Below, one piece after another: positions 8,411 through 16,299 of a DNA stretch of 64,000 nucleotides. The notes under the pieces are model-generated. The model saw only the letters and a list, made by a program, of their open reading frames with translations, did not search any database and was not told the DNA's origin. The stretch lies in NCBI RefSeq assembly GCF_028682635.1, contig NZ_JANHLK010000005.1, forward strand, positions 281,937 to 345,936, written 5' to 3'. This DNA comes from Pseudomonas putida (lineage in GTDB: Bacteria > Pseudomonadota > Gammaproteobacteria > Pseudomonadales > Pseudomonadaceae). Made by a program: the position numbers and the translations under genes. How positions within the stretch are numbered: position 1 is the stretch's first letter; the number at the start of each line of letters is the position of its first letter.

Positions 8411-8461
8411 GCGAGTGCCTTTGCACTCGCATCCTCTGCCCGTTCCGCAAAAACAGAACGG
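8411..8461 (-). promoter_or_regulatory. two hairpins in the leader of delta-60 gene 2
   Basis: A perfect 8-bp stem GCGAGTGC / GCACTCGC with 4-nt loop (8411-8430) and a 6-bp stem CCGTTC / GAACGG (8440-8461) lie between the lux-box-like palindrome and the start codon. The first ends about 24 nt before the ATG. Neither has a T-run. They may shape translation or mRNA stability. Confidence 0.4.
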
Positions 8462-8503
8462 TGCTGCTGCTCTCTATGAGACGGGGGCGGGGGAAAATGA
8501 ACA

Positions 8504-8522
8504 ACTATCAGAATTGACAGGT
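8504..8522. promoter_or_regulatory. lux-box (las/rhl-type) palindrome upstream of delta-60 gene 2
   Basis: ACTATCAGAATTGACAGGT, CT-N12-AG type, 16 of 19 positions equal to the motif at 6907-6925. It is centred about 125 bp before the start codon. No good -10 hexamer is seen at the expected distance. Confidence 0.55.
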
Positions 8523-8574
8523 TTGTCGATTATTTTGAGATACAAAAGCTTTCTGATGGCGAAGTTTCAGGCAC

Positions 8575-8611
8575 AAAAAAGCCCCGCCATTCACATGGCA
8601 GGGCTTTTGGT
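8575..8611. terminator. terminator, copy 3, after pyk
   Basis: Stem AGCCCCGCCAT / ATGGCAGGGCT between A and T runs, 15 bp beyond the pyk stop codon. It shares stem, loop and mismatch with the copy at 6965-7000. Confidence 0.85.
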
Positions 8612-8625
8612 TTTCAGCGTGTCAC

Positions 8626-10077
8626 TCAGACCATTGGATCGCCAACGTGCAGGATCTTCATGCCATTGGTGCCGCCGGTGGTGTGGTAACTGTCGCCCTT
8701 GGTCAGGATGACCCAGTCGCCTTTCTGTACGACGCCGCGCTTGACCAGCTCGTCGATCGCCTTCTGGCTGACTTCGTTCGGCGCCAGCGAAGCCGGGTCG
8801 AACGGGATGGTGTACACGCCACGGAACATCGCCGCGCGGGCCTGGGCTTCGCGGTGTGGGGTGAACGCGTAGATCGGCACCGAGGAACGGATACGTGACA
8901 TGATCAGCGGGGTGTAGCCACTTTCGGTCAGGGCGATGATCGCTTTGACGCCCGGGAAGTGGTTGGCGGTGTACATGGTCGCCAGCGCAATGCTCTCGTC
9001 GCAGCGGGTAAATTCCTTGCCGATGCGGTGGCTGGAGGTCTTGCTGGTCGGGTGCTTTTCAGCGCCGACGCAGATGCGCGCCATCGCCTGCACGGCTTCC
9101 AGCGGGTACAGGCCGGCAGCACTTTCGGCCGAGAGCATCACGGCGTCGGTGTAGTCGAGCACGGCGTTGGCTACGTCGGACACTTCGGCGCGGGTCGGCA
9201 TCGGGTTCTGGATCATCGACTCCATCATCTGGGTCGCCACGATCACGGCCTTGTTGTGGCGGCGTGCGTGCAGAATGATCTTCTTCTGGATGCCCACCAG
9301 CTCGGCGTCGCCGATTTCCACACCGAGGTCGCCACGGGCCACCATCACGGCGTCGGACGCCTTGATCAGGCCGTCGAGGGTTTCGTCGTCGGCCACGGCT
9401 TCGGCGCGTTCGATCTTCGCCACCAGCCAGGCAGTGCCGCCGGCTTCGTCGCGCAGTTGACGGGCGTATTCCATGTCCGCGGCGTCACGCGGGAAGGACA
9501 CCGCGAGGTAGTCGACTTCCATTTCCGCGGCGAGCTTGATGTCAGCCTTGTCTTTTTCAGTCAGGGCCGGAGCGGTCAGGCCGCCACCGCGACGGTTGAT
9601 GCCCTTGTGGTCGGACAGCGGGCCGCCGATGGTCACGGTGCAGTTCAGTTCGGTGCCTGTGGCGGTGTCGACGCGCATCACTACGCGACCGTCGTCGAGC
9701 AACAGTTCGTCGCCCACGCCGCAGTCCTTGACCAGGTCCGGGTAGTCGATGCCGACCACTTGCTGGTTGCCTTCGGTCAGGGGATGGCTGGTGGAGAAGG
9801 TGAATTGATCACCGATCTTCAGCTCGATCTTCTTGTTGGCGAATTTGGCGATACGGATTTTCGGGCCTTGCAGGTCGCCCAGCAGGGCAACGAAACGACC
9901 GTGCTTGGCTGCCAGGTCACGCACCAGCTTCGCGCGAGCCTTGTGCTCGTCGGGGGTGCCGTGGGAGAAGTTCAGGCGGGCGACGTCCAGGCCAGCCAGG
10001 ATCAGTTGTTCGAGGACTTCCGGCGAGTTACTGGCCGGGCCAAGGGTGGCGACGATTTTGGTACGACGGACGGACAT
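8626..10077 (-). CDS. pyk: pyruvate kinase
   Basis: Last step of glycolysis: phosphoenolpyruvate plus ADP to pyruvate plus ATP. 483 residues, standard length, with the N-terminal RRTKIVATLGPAS motif, the substrate loop ARLNFSHG, the active-site signature LVAKIERAEA (Lys and Glu) and the MVARGDLGVEIG motif that binds the divalent metal. C-terminal allosteric domain about 350-480. AGGAG precedes the ATG. In P. aeruginosa the orthologue (pykA, from memory) follows sadC, the ferredoxin reductase and an enoyl-CoA hydratase; here the two delta-60 genes intervene, and a fragment of this gene's 3' end is repeated at 5422-5445. Confidence 0.97.
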   Translation of the reverse strand: MSVRRTKIVATLGPASNSPEVLEQLILAGLDVARLNFSHGTPDEHKARAKLVRDLAAKHGRFVALLGDLQGPKIRIAKFANKKIELKIGDQFTFSTSHPLTEGNQQVVGIDYPDLVKDCGVGDELLLDDGRVVMRVDTATGTELNCTVTIGGPLSDHKGINRRGGGLTAPALTEKDKADIKLAAEMEVDYLAVSFPRDAADMEYARQLRDEAGGTAWLVAKIERAEAVADDETLDGLIKASDAVMVARGDLGVEIGDAELVGIQKKIILHARRHNKAVIVATQMMESMIQNPMPTRAEVSDVANAVLDYTDAVMLSAESAAGLYPLEAVQAMARICVGAEKHPTSKTSSHRIGKEFTRCDESIALATMYTANHFPGVKAIIALTESGYTPLIMSRIRSSVPIYAFTPHREAQARAAMFRGVYTIPFDPASLAPNEVSQKAIDELVKRGVVQKGDWVILTKGDSYHTTGGTNGMKILHVGDPMV

Positions 10078-10249
10078 GCAAAGACTCCTGAGTTCAAGCG
10101 CTGAGTGAGGCTACTATGCTCTTGGGGTGTAGTCATTGTTCATGTGCACTACTTATTCGTTTGTTTATTGAACCGGACACTTTTGCTGACCGGTCGCCTG
10201 AAGATTTTCGCCCATGGGTCGATACAGAGCTCAAGTCAGGAGAACTCCC

Positions 10250-10624
10250 ATGCGATTCGTGCTCATAGCCGTCCTTGCCCTCAGTGTCGTGGGCTGCACC
10301 CGTTGGTCGATGAACCATCATTTGAACCTTGCCTACAGCGCCTATGACCGGGGCAATTGCGAGCAGGTAACGCTCGAGCTGTCCAAGGTCGAACGCGCCA
10401 GCCGCGCGCGGCCTTATGTGTGGCCGGAAGTGTCGATGCTGCGCGGTCTGTGCCTGGAACGGCAGAAGCTGTTTGTCGATGCGGCGCAAACCTACCAGTT
10501 CATCATCGCGTCGTACCCGCAAAGCGAATACGCCTACCGCGCCCAGGCGCGCCTGGAAACCTTGCAGGCGCTGGGTCACTATCCGCTGCGCAGTGCGGCG
10601 GCGGTGCGTCCTACCCGCTTCTGA
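10250..10624 (+). CDS. small TPR-like outer-membrane lipoprotein
   Basis: 124 residues. A short signal peptide ends in the lipobox LSVVGC, with the acylated Cys at residue 16, followed by Thr, which favours outer-membrane sorting. The mature part is helical with TPR-like features (YDRGNCEQVTLELSK and AAQTYQFIIASYPQSEYAY), resembling BamD/CpoB-type TPRs. CAGGAG lies 6-7 nt before the ATG. Function unknown; conserved in Pseudomonas next to pyk and the PilZ gene. Confidence 0.75.
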   Translation: MRFVLIAVLALSVVGCTRWSMNHHLNLAYSAYDRGNCEQVTLELSKVERASRARPYVWPEVSMLRGLCLERQKLFVDAAQTYQFIIASYPQSEYAYRAQARLETLQALGHYPLRSAAAVRPTRF

Positions 10625-10681
10625 TTACGTTACCCATTCAGCGCTGGCTCAGCGACGACGGTGAGCTATAGTCGAATAAAG

Positions 10682-10708
10682 CGGTTTGAAAGCCTTGCCT
10701 TCAAACCG
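10682..10708. other. inverted repeat between lipoprotein and PilZ genes
   Basis: CGGTTTGAA / TTCAAACCG, a perfect 9-bp stem with 9-nt loop and no T-run. It may be an mRNA end structure for the lipoprotein gene or an operator for the PilZ gene. Confidence 0.35.
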
Positions 10709-10865
10709 ACGTAACACCCGTGATCGGCAGGAGTAAGCGGCAGCGGTTCATGGACTGTCGCACCAGGAGCGGGGAGAGCGCGCCCATGTCTGATTCAACC
10801 GCAGGCAGGCCCGTTCCGAAGCATTAGTGCGGCCCTGCTTAAGGGCCTTGCTGGGCGAATTGCGC

Positions 10866-11225
10866 ATGTTCACTGACCGCCGTATCGAGCGGCATCAACT
10901 GCCGTATTTTCTGAGAGTGTTCAACAGCGTCACCGACAAGCCGATCGGCTTTCTGGGCAACGTCTCCGCAGACGGGCTGATGCTCGTCAGTCAGTTGCCG
11001 ATGATGATCGGTGCCGATTTCGGTTTGCGCCTGAAAATCCCCGCGAGCGACGGGGGTATGCAAGTCATCGATTTGCAGGCGTGTTGCCTGTGGTGCCACG
11101 AGGACGCAACGCCCCACCATTACGACGCTGGGTTCAGCCTGCAACGGGCACCGCCGGAGTATGGCCAGTTGGTGCAGGCATTGAAGCGATACTTCAGTTT
11201 TCAGCCGTTGCCGGCTTCGGCCTGA
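10866..11225 (+). CDS. PilZ-domain c-di-GMP receptor, single domain
   Basis: 119 residues. The PilZ signature is present: DRRIERHQLPYF (RxxxR) near the N-terminus and GNVSADGLML (the D/NxSxxG motif) about 30 residues later, so binding of cyclic di-GMP is plausible. The ATG at 10866 is preferred to an in-frame GTG at 10827 because it starts directly before the domain. A single-domain protein must act by contact with a partner, which is not identifiable here. It is one of three c-di-GMP-related genes in the window, with sadC and yajQ. Confidence 0.8.
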   Translation: MFTDRRIERHQLPYFLRVFNSVTDKPIGFLGNVSADGLMLVSQLPMMIGADFGLRLKIPASDGGMQVIDLQACCLWCHEDATPHHYDAGFSLQRAPPEYGQLVQALKRYFSFQPLPASA

Positions 11226-11227
11226 TA

Positions 11228-11244
11228 CAGCAAATATTTTGCTG
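11228..11244. terminator. small hairpin between convergent PilZ and DUF58 genes
   Basis: CAGCAAA / TTTGCTG with a 3-nt loop just after the PilZ stop codon and before the end of the DUF58 gene on the other strand. There is no strong T-run, so terminator activity is uncertain. Confidence 0.35.
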
Positions 11245-11265
11245 TGTTCTGGAACAGGGAGACCT

Positions 11266-12597
11266 CTAAATCATTCCTGCTTTTTTCCAGTTCAGGTAAC
11301 GCGTGACCAATGCTGGCCCCAACGCCTCGGGTTGCATGTCCACTACCTGTACTCCATGGGCGTTCAAACGCTCATGGAGTGCTGCGCGTGAATTCAGGTA
11401 TTCAACGGTCCCGCAATAGCTCAGTGCCTCCGACAAGGTTTGCACCGGCAACAGGCGTGTAGTCTCGAGGACACTTTCCCGCAAGCTGGCGACCAGCACC
11501 TGATGCTGTTTGCTCAATCGCTTGACGGCCGTCAGCAGTTCTTCATCGTCTTCATCGCGCAGGTTGGTCATCAGCAGCACCAGCGCCCGGCGTTTCTGCC
11601 GAGCCAGTAGCTGGGTGGCAGCCGCTTGATAATCGGCGTTGTGTTGGGTGCTGTTCAGGTCGTAGACCGTGTTGAGCAGCACGTTGAGCTGGCCAGCGCC
11701 TTTCACCGGGGCGAGGTGGCGCGGGTGATCGCTGGCAAAGGTGCTGAGGCCCACTGCATCCCCCTGACGCAGCGCGACGTAGCTCAGCAACAGGCAGGCG
11801 TTGAGCGCGTGATCGAAATGCGCCAACTCACCGTCCTGACTGCGCATGCGTCGACCGCAATCGAGCATGAAGATGATCTGTTGATCACGCTCGTCCTGGT
11901 ACTCCCGGGCAATCGGTGTGCGTTGGCGCGCGGTGGCCTTCCAGTCGATCTGGCGAAGGCTGTCGCCTTCGCGAAACTCCCGTAGCTGATGAAACTCCAG
12001 GCCCAGGCCACGTCGTTGGCGCTGGCGCACGCCGAGTTGGCTGAGCCAGTTGTCCACCGCCAGCAGTTGGCCGCCGTAGAGTCGGGCGAAGTCCGGGTAG
12101 ACACGGGTGCTGTCCGTCACGTGCAGCAGGCGCTTGCCGGACCACAGGCCCAGCGGGCTCGGCAGGTTGATTTCGCAGTGATCGAAGGTGAAGTGACCGC
12201 GCTTGAGCGGGCGCAGGCGATAGCCGACGTGGCTGTGCTGGCCGGGTTGCAGTTCGACCGACAGGGGCAGGTTCTCGAAGCTCAGGCCATCGGGTACGTG
12301 GTCATGGATCTGGATGTTCAGTGGCAGGGCAAGGTCGTGCTCGACTTGCAGTCGTACTTCGCTCCAGCGGCCGAGGGCCAGGCTGCCGGGCATTTGTCGT
12401 TGTACGCGGGGGGAGGGCAGGCGTTGCAGGCGGATCGCGTCGATTATGGCCAGGGCCAGTAGCGCCAGCAGCAAGCCCCAGTTGATCGAGAACAGCGTTG
12501 GGGGAACAGCCATGTCCAGCGCCCGCAATGTGCCCGGCACGATGCCGATGACCAGCAGGATCGCGAGCCAGATCAGCAGCAGGCGCGAAGGTTTCAC
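11266..12597 (-). CDS. DUF58 protein, last gene of the MoxR cluster
   Basis: 443 residues with two N-terminal hydrophobic helices (about 7-22 and 38-53), a beta-rich middle and the DUF58 core with the motif RIGLEF-like RGLGLEFHQLREF and DSLRQIDWKATAR. A von Willebrand A-like fold follows, but the metal-binding MIDAS DxSxS reads DCGRR here, so metal-dependent adhesion looks lost. The start overlaps the MoxR stop by 4 bp. DUF58 proteins are regularly paired with MoxR ATPases; the joint function in pseudomonads is not established. Confidence 0.85.
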   Translation of the reverse strand: MKPSRLLLIWLAILLVIGIVPGTLRALDMAVPPTLFSINWGLLLALLALAIIDAIRLQRLPSPRVQRQMPGSLALGRWSEVRLQVEHDLALPLNIQIHDHVPDGLSFENLPLSVELQPGQHSHVGYRLRPLKRGHFTFDHCEINLPSPLGLWSGKRLLHVTDSTRVYPDFARLYGGQLLAVDNWLSQLGVRQRQRRGLGLEFHQLREFREGDSLRQIDWKATARQRTPIAREYQDERDQQIIFMLDCGRRMRSQDGELAHFDHALNACLLLSYVALRQGDAVGLSTFASDHPRHLAPVKGAGQLNVLLNTVYDLNSTQHNADYQAAATQLLARQKRRALVLLMTNLRDEDDEELLTAVKRLSKQHQVLVASLRESVLETTRLLPVQTLSEALSYCGTVEYLNSRAALHERLNAHGVQVVDMQPEALGPALVTRYLNWKKAGMI

Positions 12598-13595
12598 AGC
12601 CGTGGCGCCGGTACTTGATCGAGCAGTTGCTGCAGCACGTGATCGACGTCCAGCCCTTCGATATCCAGCTCCGGCGCGATGCGCACGCGATGGCGCAACA
12701 CCGCCAGAGCGCAGCCTTTTATGTCATCTGGTATCACGAACTCGCCGCCGCGCAACAAGGCTCGTGCCCGTGCGCAGCGTACCAGCGCGATGGACGCACG
12801 AGGCCCGGCGCCGAGGGTCAGGCCGGGCCAGCTGCGGGTGGTGCGAGCCAGGCGCACGGCGTAATCGAGGACTTGTTCGTCCAGCGGCAAATGACTGGTT
12901 ATGCGTTGCAGGACCAGCACGTCCTTGGCTTGCAGCACAGTGCGCATTGGTTGCACATCGAGCATGTCGGCACGGGTAGAGCGGCTGACCTGACGCACCA
13001 TGTCCAGCTCTTGCTTGGCGTCGGGGTAGTCCATGCGCACCTTGAGCATGAAACGATCGAGTTCGGCTTCCGGCAACGGGTAAGTGCCTTCCTGTTCGAT
13101 GGGGTTTTGCGTGGCGAGCACCATGAACGGCTGAGCGATGGGCAGGGCGCGGCCTTCGAGGGTGACCTGGCGTTCCTGCATGGCTTCGAGCAGCGCTGCC
13201 TGGGTTTTTGCCGGGGCGCGGTTGATCTCGTCGGCCAGCAACAGGTTGGTGAACAACGGACCTTTGCGCAGTTTGAATTGCTCGGTCTGCAAATCGTACA
13301 CCGCATGCCCGGTGACATCGCTGGGCATCAGGTCCGGGGTGAACTGGATACGCGCGAACTCGCCGCCGAAACAGCGGGCCAGCGCCCTGACCAGCAACGT
13401 CTTGCCCAGGCCCGGCACGCCTTCGAGCAATACGTGGCCGCCGGCAAGCAGGGCGGTCAGCACGTCGTCGATGACAGTGTCCTGTCCGATCACGGCTTTT
13501 TGCAATTCATGGCGCACGGTCTGGGCCAGCTGGCTGGCGCGCTGGCGTTGCGCAGTGGCGTGGTTGATTGCATCGGGCTCGGTCGGTTGACTCAT
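12594..13595 (-). CDS. MoxR-family AAA+ ATPase
   Basis: 333 residues, the usual MoxR length. Walker A GVPGLGKT near residue 62, Walker B LLLADEINRAPAK, sensor 1 ATQNPIEQEGTYPLPEAELDRF. MoxR ATPases act as chaperone-like remodelers for partners with von Willebrand A-like domains, which fits the DUF58 gene it overlaps by 4 bp. It also overlaps the upstream DUF4350 gene by 4 bp, so the genes are translationally coupled. Confidence 0.92.
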   Translation of the reverse strand: MSQPTEPDAINHATAQRQRASQLAQTVRHELQKAVIGQDTVIDDVLTALLAGGHVLLEGVPGLGKTLLVRALARCFGGEFARIQFTPDLMPSDVTGHAVYDLQTEQFKLRKGPLFTNLLLADEINRAPAKTQAALLEAMQERQVTLEGRALPIAQPFMVLATQNPIEQEGTYPLPEAELDRFMLKVRMDYPDAKQELDMVRQVSRSTRADMLDVQPMRTVLQAKDVLVLQRITSHLPLDEQVLDYAVRLARTTRSWPGLTLGAGPRASIALVRCARARALLRGGEFVIPDDIKGCALAVLRHRVRIAPELDIEGLDVDHVLQQLLDQVPAPRL

Positions 13596-14755
13596 AACGC
13601 ATTCCTCAAAATTTGCAGACGGGCGACCTGGCGGCTGAATTCAGCACTGGAAAGCCGCTGCTTCGGCCGCGGGCTCATGGCTTGGCTGACGGTGCTCTCG
13701 GGTTGCCCGCCCAGGCGGGCGAGCACCCGCCATTGTTCGATGGCATCGAGTCGTTCGTAGCCAGGATGGCGATGTCTCACACGACACAGTATGTCTTGCC
13801 GCAAGGCTTGCAGCAGGCTGTCCTGGCCATTGTGGCGCAACATGAAATCGGCGCTGGCGCGCAAGTGTTCCTGCCATTGGTGCCGGGCTTTCGGTTGTGG
13901 TTGCTGCAGAGGGCCCTGGCGCACGCCGAAGTGCCAGAAAGCCAGCCCGACCAGGGCGATCAAGGCGACCAGCGCCTGGGGGAAATGGCGCAGCAGCAAT
14001 GTCGGCAGGCTGTCGTGTTCTGTGTTGAACAGCAGGGTCACAGCGGTATCGACAGTCAGGTACCAGAGCAGCCAGGCATTGTCGTATTGATCGATCGCCG
14101 GGGTTTTCCACAGATCGGCGTCGGTCACCACGATGATCGAACCGAGTCCGTGGTTCAGCTGCATCATATGGGTGGCCTTGCCACTGTTGGCCCAGGCCTG
14201 GGCGAGGTTCTTCGGATCTTCGAGATGGAACGCGGTATCAAAGCCGGCGTAGGCCGGTGCGTCCTCATTTTCCAGATAGAGTTTGGTCAATTGCGCGAAG
14301 GGGTCGCCAGGCGTACCGGGTGGCGGGTCCTTGAGGTCTTTGCTCAGCGATTGCTGCAGTTGCACCCGATCCAGCAAAAGGTCATTGCTTTGCCCGGTCT
14401 GTTCATCCCATAACGACTGCGCAACGAACAGCAGGCGCCCGCCGGCCCGGGTCCAGTCCAGCACCTGATCGATCTGCCTGGGTGTCATGTTGTAGCGGTC
14501 GCCGAGCAACAACAGGCTGTGATGCTTTGGCGTGAGGCTCGGCAGGATATCGAGGCTGTTGGCATGGCTGACACTCAAGCCCTGTTTGCGCAGGAAATGC
14601 TCGGCGGCCAGGTAGGGATTAGCCAGGGCCTCCGGCGCCGGGCCGTGGTCGATTTCGACCGGGTAGGGCGTTGCCTTCAGGTACAGATAAATCGTCAGCG
14701 CGCCCAGCAGCGCAGCGCTCACTACGCCGATGATCGGCCAGGTGCGCCGGTTCAA
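13592..14755 (-). CDS. DUF4350-containing membrane protein
   Basis: 387 residues with a TM helix at the N-terminus (about 8-25) and another near 250-268. Between them lies a periplasmic or cytoplasmic DUF4350 domain with LLLLGDRYNMTPRQIDQ and GSIIVVTDADLW, a Rossmann-like fold related to glutamine-amidotransferase-type domains. The C-terminal tail is cytoplasmic and helical. No catalytic triad is evident. Its coding ends overlap both neighbours by 4 bp. Confidence 0.75.
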   Translation of the reverse strand: MNRRTWPIIGVVSAALLGALTIYLYLKATPYPVEIDHGPAPEALANPYLAAEHFLRKQGLSVSHANSLDILPSLTPKHHSLLLLGDRYNMTPRQIDQVLDWTRAGGRLLFVAQSLWDEQTGQSNDLLLDRVQLQQSLSKDLKDPPPGTPGDPFAQLTKLYLENEDAPAYAGFDTAFHLEDPKNLAQAWANSGKATHMMQLNHGLGSIIVVTDADLWKTPAIDQYDNAWLLWYLTVDTAVTLLFNTEHDSLPTLLLRHFPQALVALIALVGLAFWHFGVRQGPLQQPQPKARHQWQEHLRASADFMLRHNGQDSLLQALRQDILCRVRHRHPGYERLDAIEQWRVLARLGGQPESTVSQAMSPRPKQRLSSAEFSRQVARLQILRNAL

Positions 14756-16299
14756 CGGGCGGCTCCCGGGCCAAATACACCACGCCAGGCGTCACACAGT
14801 TGGCGCTGCGCATGGGCGGGCGGCAGTTGGTGCCCGTAGGCCATGTTTTGCCAGTGCACGGTCAGGTCTTTGCTGAAGGCCAACAGGTCCGGTTGCTGCA
14901 GTTGCTCGATGCGTTCCAGGACCTGGCCTTCGGTGTCGGCGGCTTTGAGCGGGAGGTCGAAGTCGTGCAACAAGCGGCTGAGCAGGGCGCGATAAAGCAA
15001 GCCAAGGGCTGCGCGCGGGTTGCTCTGCCAGAGGTTTTCGGCACTGGCTGCGATGTCGGGCGGGAGGGTTTCGCGGTCAAGGTCCAGGCCGAAGGCCTGC
15101 GCAGGAAGCGCGCGTGGGGCTTTTTCGACGGGGCGCGGGCGTCGGCTGACGAACGCCTGCAACCACTCACGGTAGTACCAGATCAATGCCCCGATGGCGC
15201 TAAGCAGCACGGCCCACAGCGTGACTTCGATCAGTGTGGCCACGGCGCCGAAGTGCTGCTGGTCAAACATCTGCAGCAGCCTCTTTAGCCATTGAGGCAT
15301 GTTGTCGTCGTCCGCGCTTTCGTCGCCGGCCTGGTTTTCGCCGAACCGATAGCGGGTGACGGTTTCCCTGTTCTTGAACGGTGGCTGATCGAGGATCGCC
15401 TTGATGCTGTCCCGGGACGCCTGGCTGGTCAGGGATTGCTCCAGCAGGCGCGGGCTGTCTGGCGCCGCCGGGGCCTGTTCGACCGCCAGGACGGTGGGTG
15501 CGATGGGCAACAGCAAGGACACTGCCAGCAACAGGGCAAGGGTTGTGCCGCTCAAACGCTGGGACAGGCGGCGAAACACCAGCTCGATATCCCAGGCCTC
15601 GAGCGCGGTGCGCCGGTTCAGATACAGGCTGAAGCCTGCGGCCACGTAGACCGGTTCCCACACCACCAGCACCAGGGCGTAGAAGCCGTTGGACAGGTGT
15701 TCCAGCCAGTGCCAATCCTGCGTCGCGGCGCTGATCAGCGACTGCCAGCTCCAGTCGAGTGCGACCTGTGGTGGCAGCAGCAGGTAGAACAGCACCATCA
15801 AGCCAATCCATAACGCGCTTTCCAGGAGCACACCGATCACGGTCAGCCAGCGTGCCGCGCCGGCGTCGCGCTGCAACAACACTTGCAATCGTTGCTGGCG
15901 TGCCTCTGCGCCCAGGCCTTCGAGCTGCAACACGGGCAGCAGGAAGCTGCGGCTCAGGCTCAGGCGGCGCCAGGTCAGGCTGGCCAGCAGTTGCGGCTTG
16001 AGCAACCGTGGCCATTGGTAAAGTGCCTGTTTGAGGGTGGGCGTTTCGCCAAAGATGGCTTTGGAGAGGATGTACAGCGGCAAGCGTTCGAAGGCCGGCT
16101 TCAGCCACCAGAAGATGAACACGGCGAGGGTCGGCGAATCCCACAGCAACCATGTCAGCAAGGCGAAAACCGGCAAGGTGACAATCGCCCAACTGGTCAT
16201 CAGCAGGCGTCGGTGGCGCTGGCTCAGCAGCACGCCGAGGTCCATGGCTTCGAAGGTGGGTCTGGGACGAATGACCACGGTGGTGTCACTCAGGCGCAT
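14752..16299 (-). CDS. DUF4129-containing multi-pass membrane protein
   Basis: 515 residues from the ATG at 16299. About four to six hydrophobic segments occupy residues 30-290 (two close to the N-terminus, then around 155-180, 205-240 and 260-280), a further TM near 380-398 and a C-terminal DUF4129 domain (about 430-500, LGLLYRALLSRLLHDF). DUF4129 is found next to MoxR/DUF58 in many bacteria. The start lies inside the end of the SpoIIM-type gene (14-bp overlap). Confidence 0.75.
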   Translation of the reverse strand: MRLSDTTVVIRPRPTFEAMDLGVLLSQRHRRLLMTSWAIVTLPVFALLTWLLWDSPTLAVFIFWWLKPAFERLPLYILSKAIFGETPTLKQALYQWPRLLKPQLLASLTWRRLSLSRSFLLPVLQLEGLGAEARQQRLQVLLQRDAGAARWLTVIGVLLESALWIGLMVLFYLLLPPQVALDWSWQSLISAATQDWHWLEHLSNGFYALVLVVWEPVYVAAGFSLYLNRRTALEAWDIELVFRRLSQRLSGTTLALLLAVSLLLPIAPTVLAVEQAPAAPDSPRLLEQSLTSQASRDSIKAILDQPPFKNRETVTRYRFGENQAGDESADDDNMPQWLKRLLQMFDQQHFGAVATLIEVTLWAVLLSAIGALIWYYREWLQAFVSRRPRPVEKAPRALPAQAFGLDLDRETLPPDIAASAENLWQSNPRAALGLLYRALLSRLLHDFDLPLKAADTEGQVLERIEQLQQPDLLAFSKDLTVHWQNMAYGHQLPPAHAQRQLCDAWRGVFGPGAAR

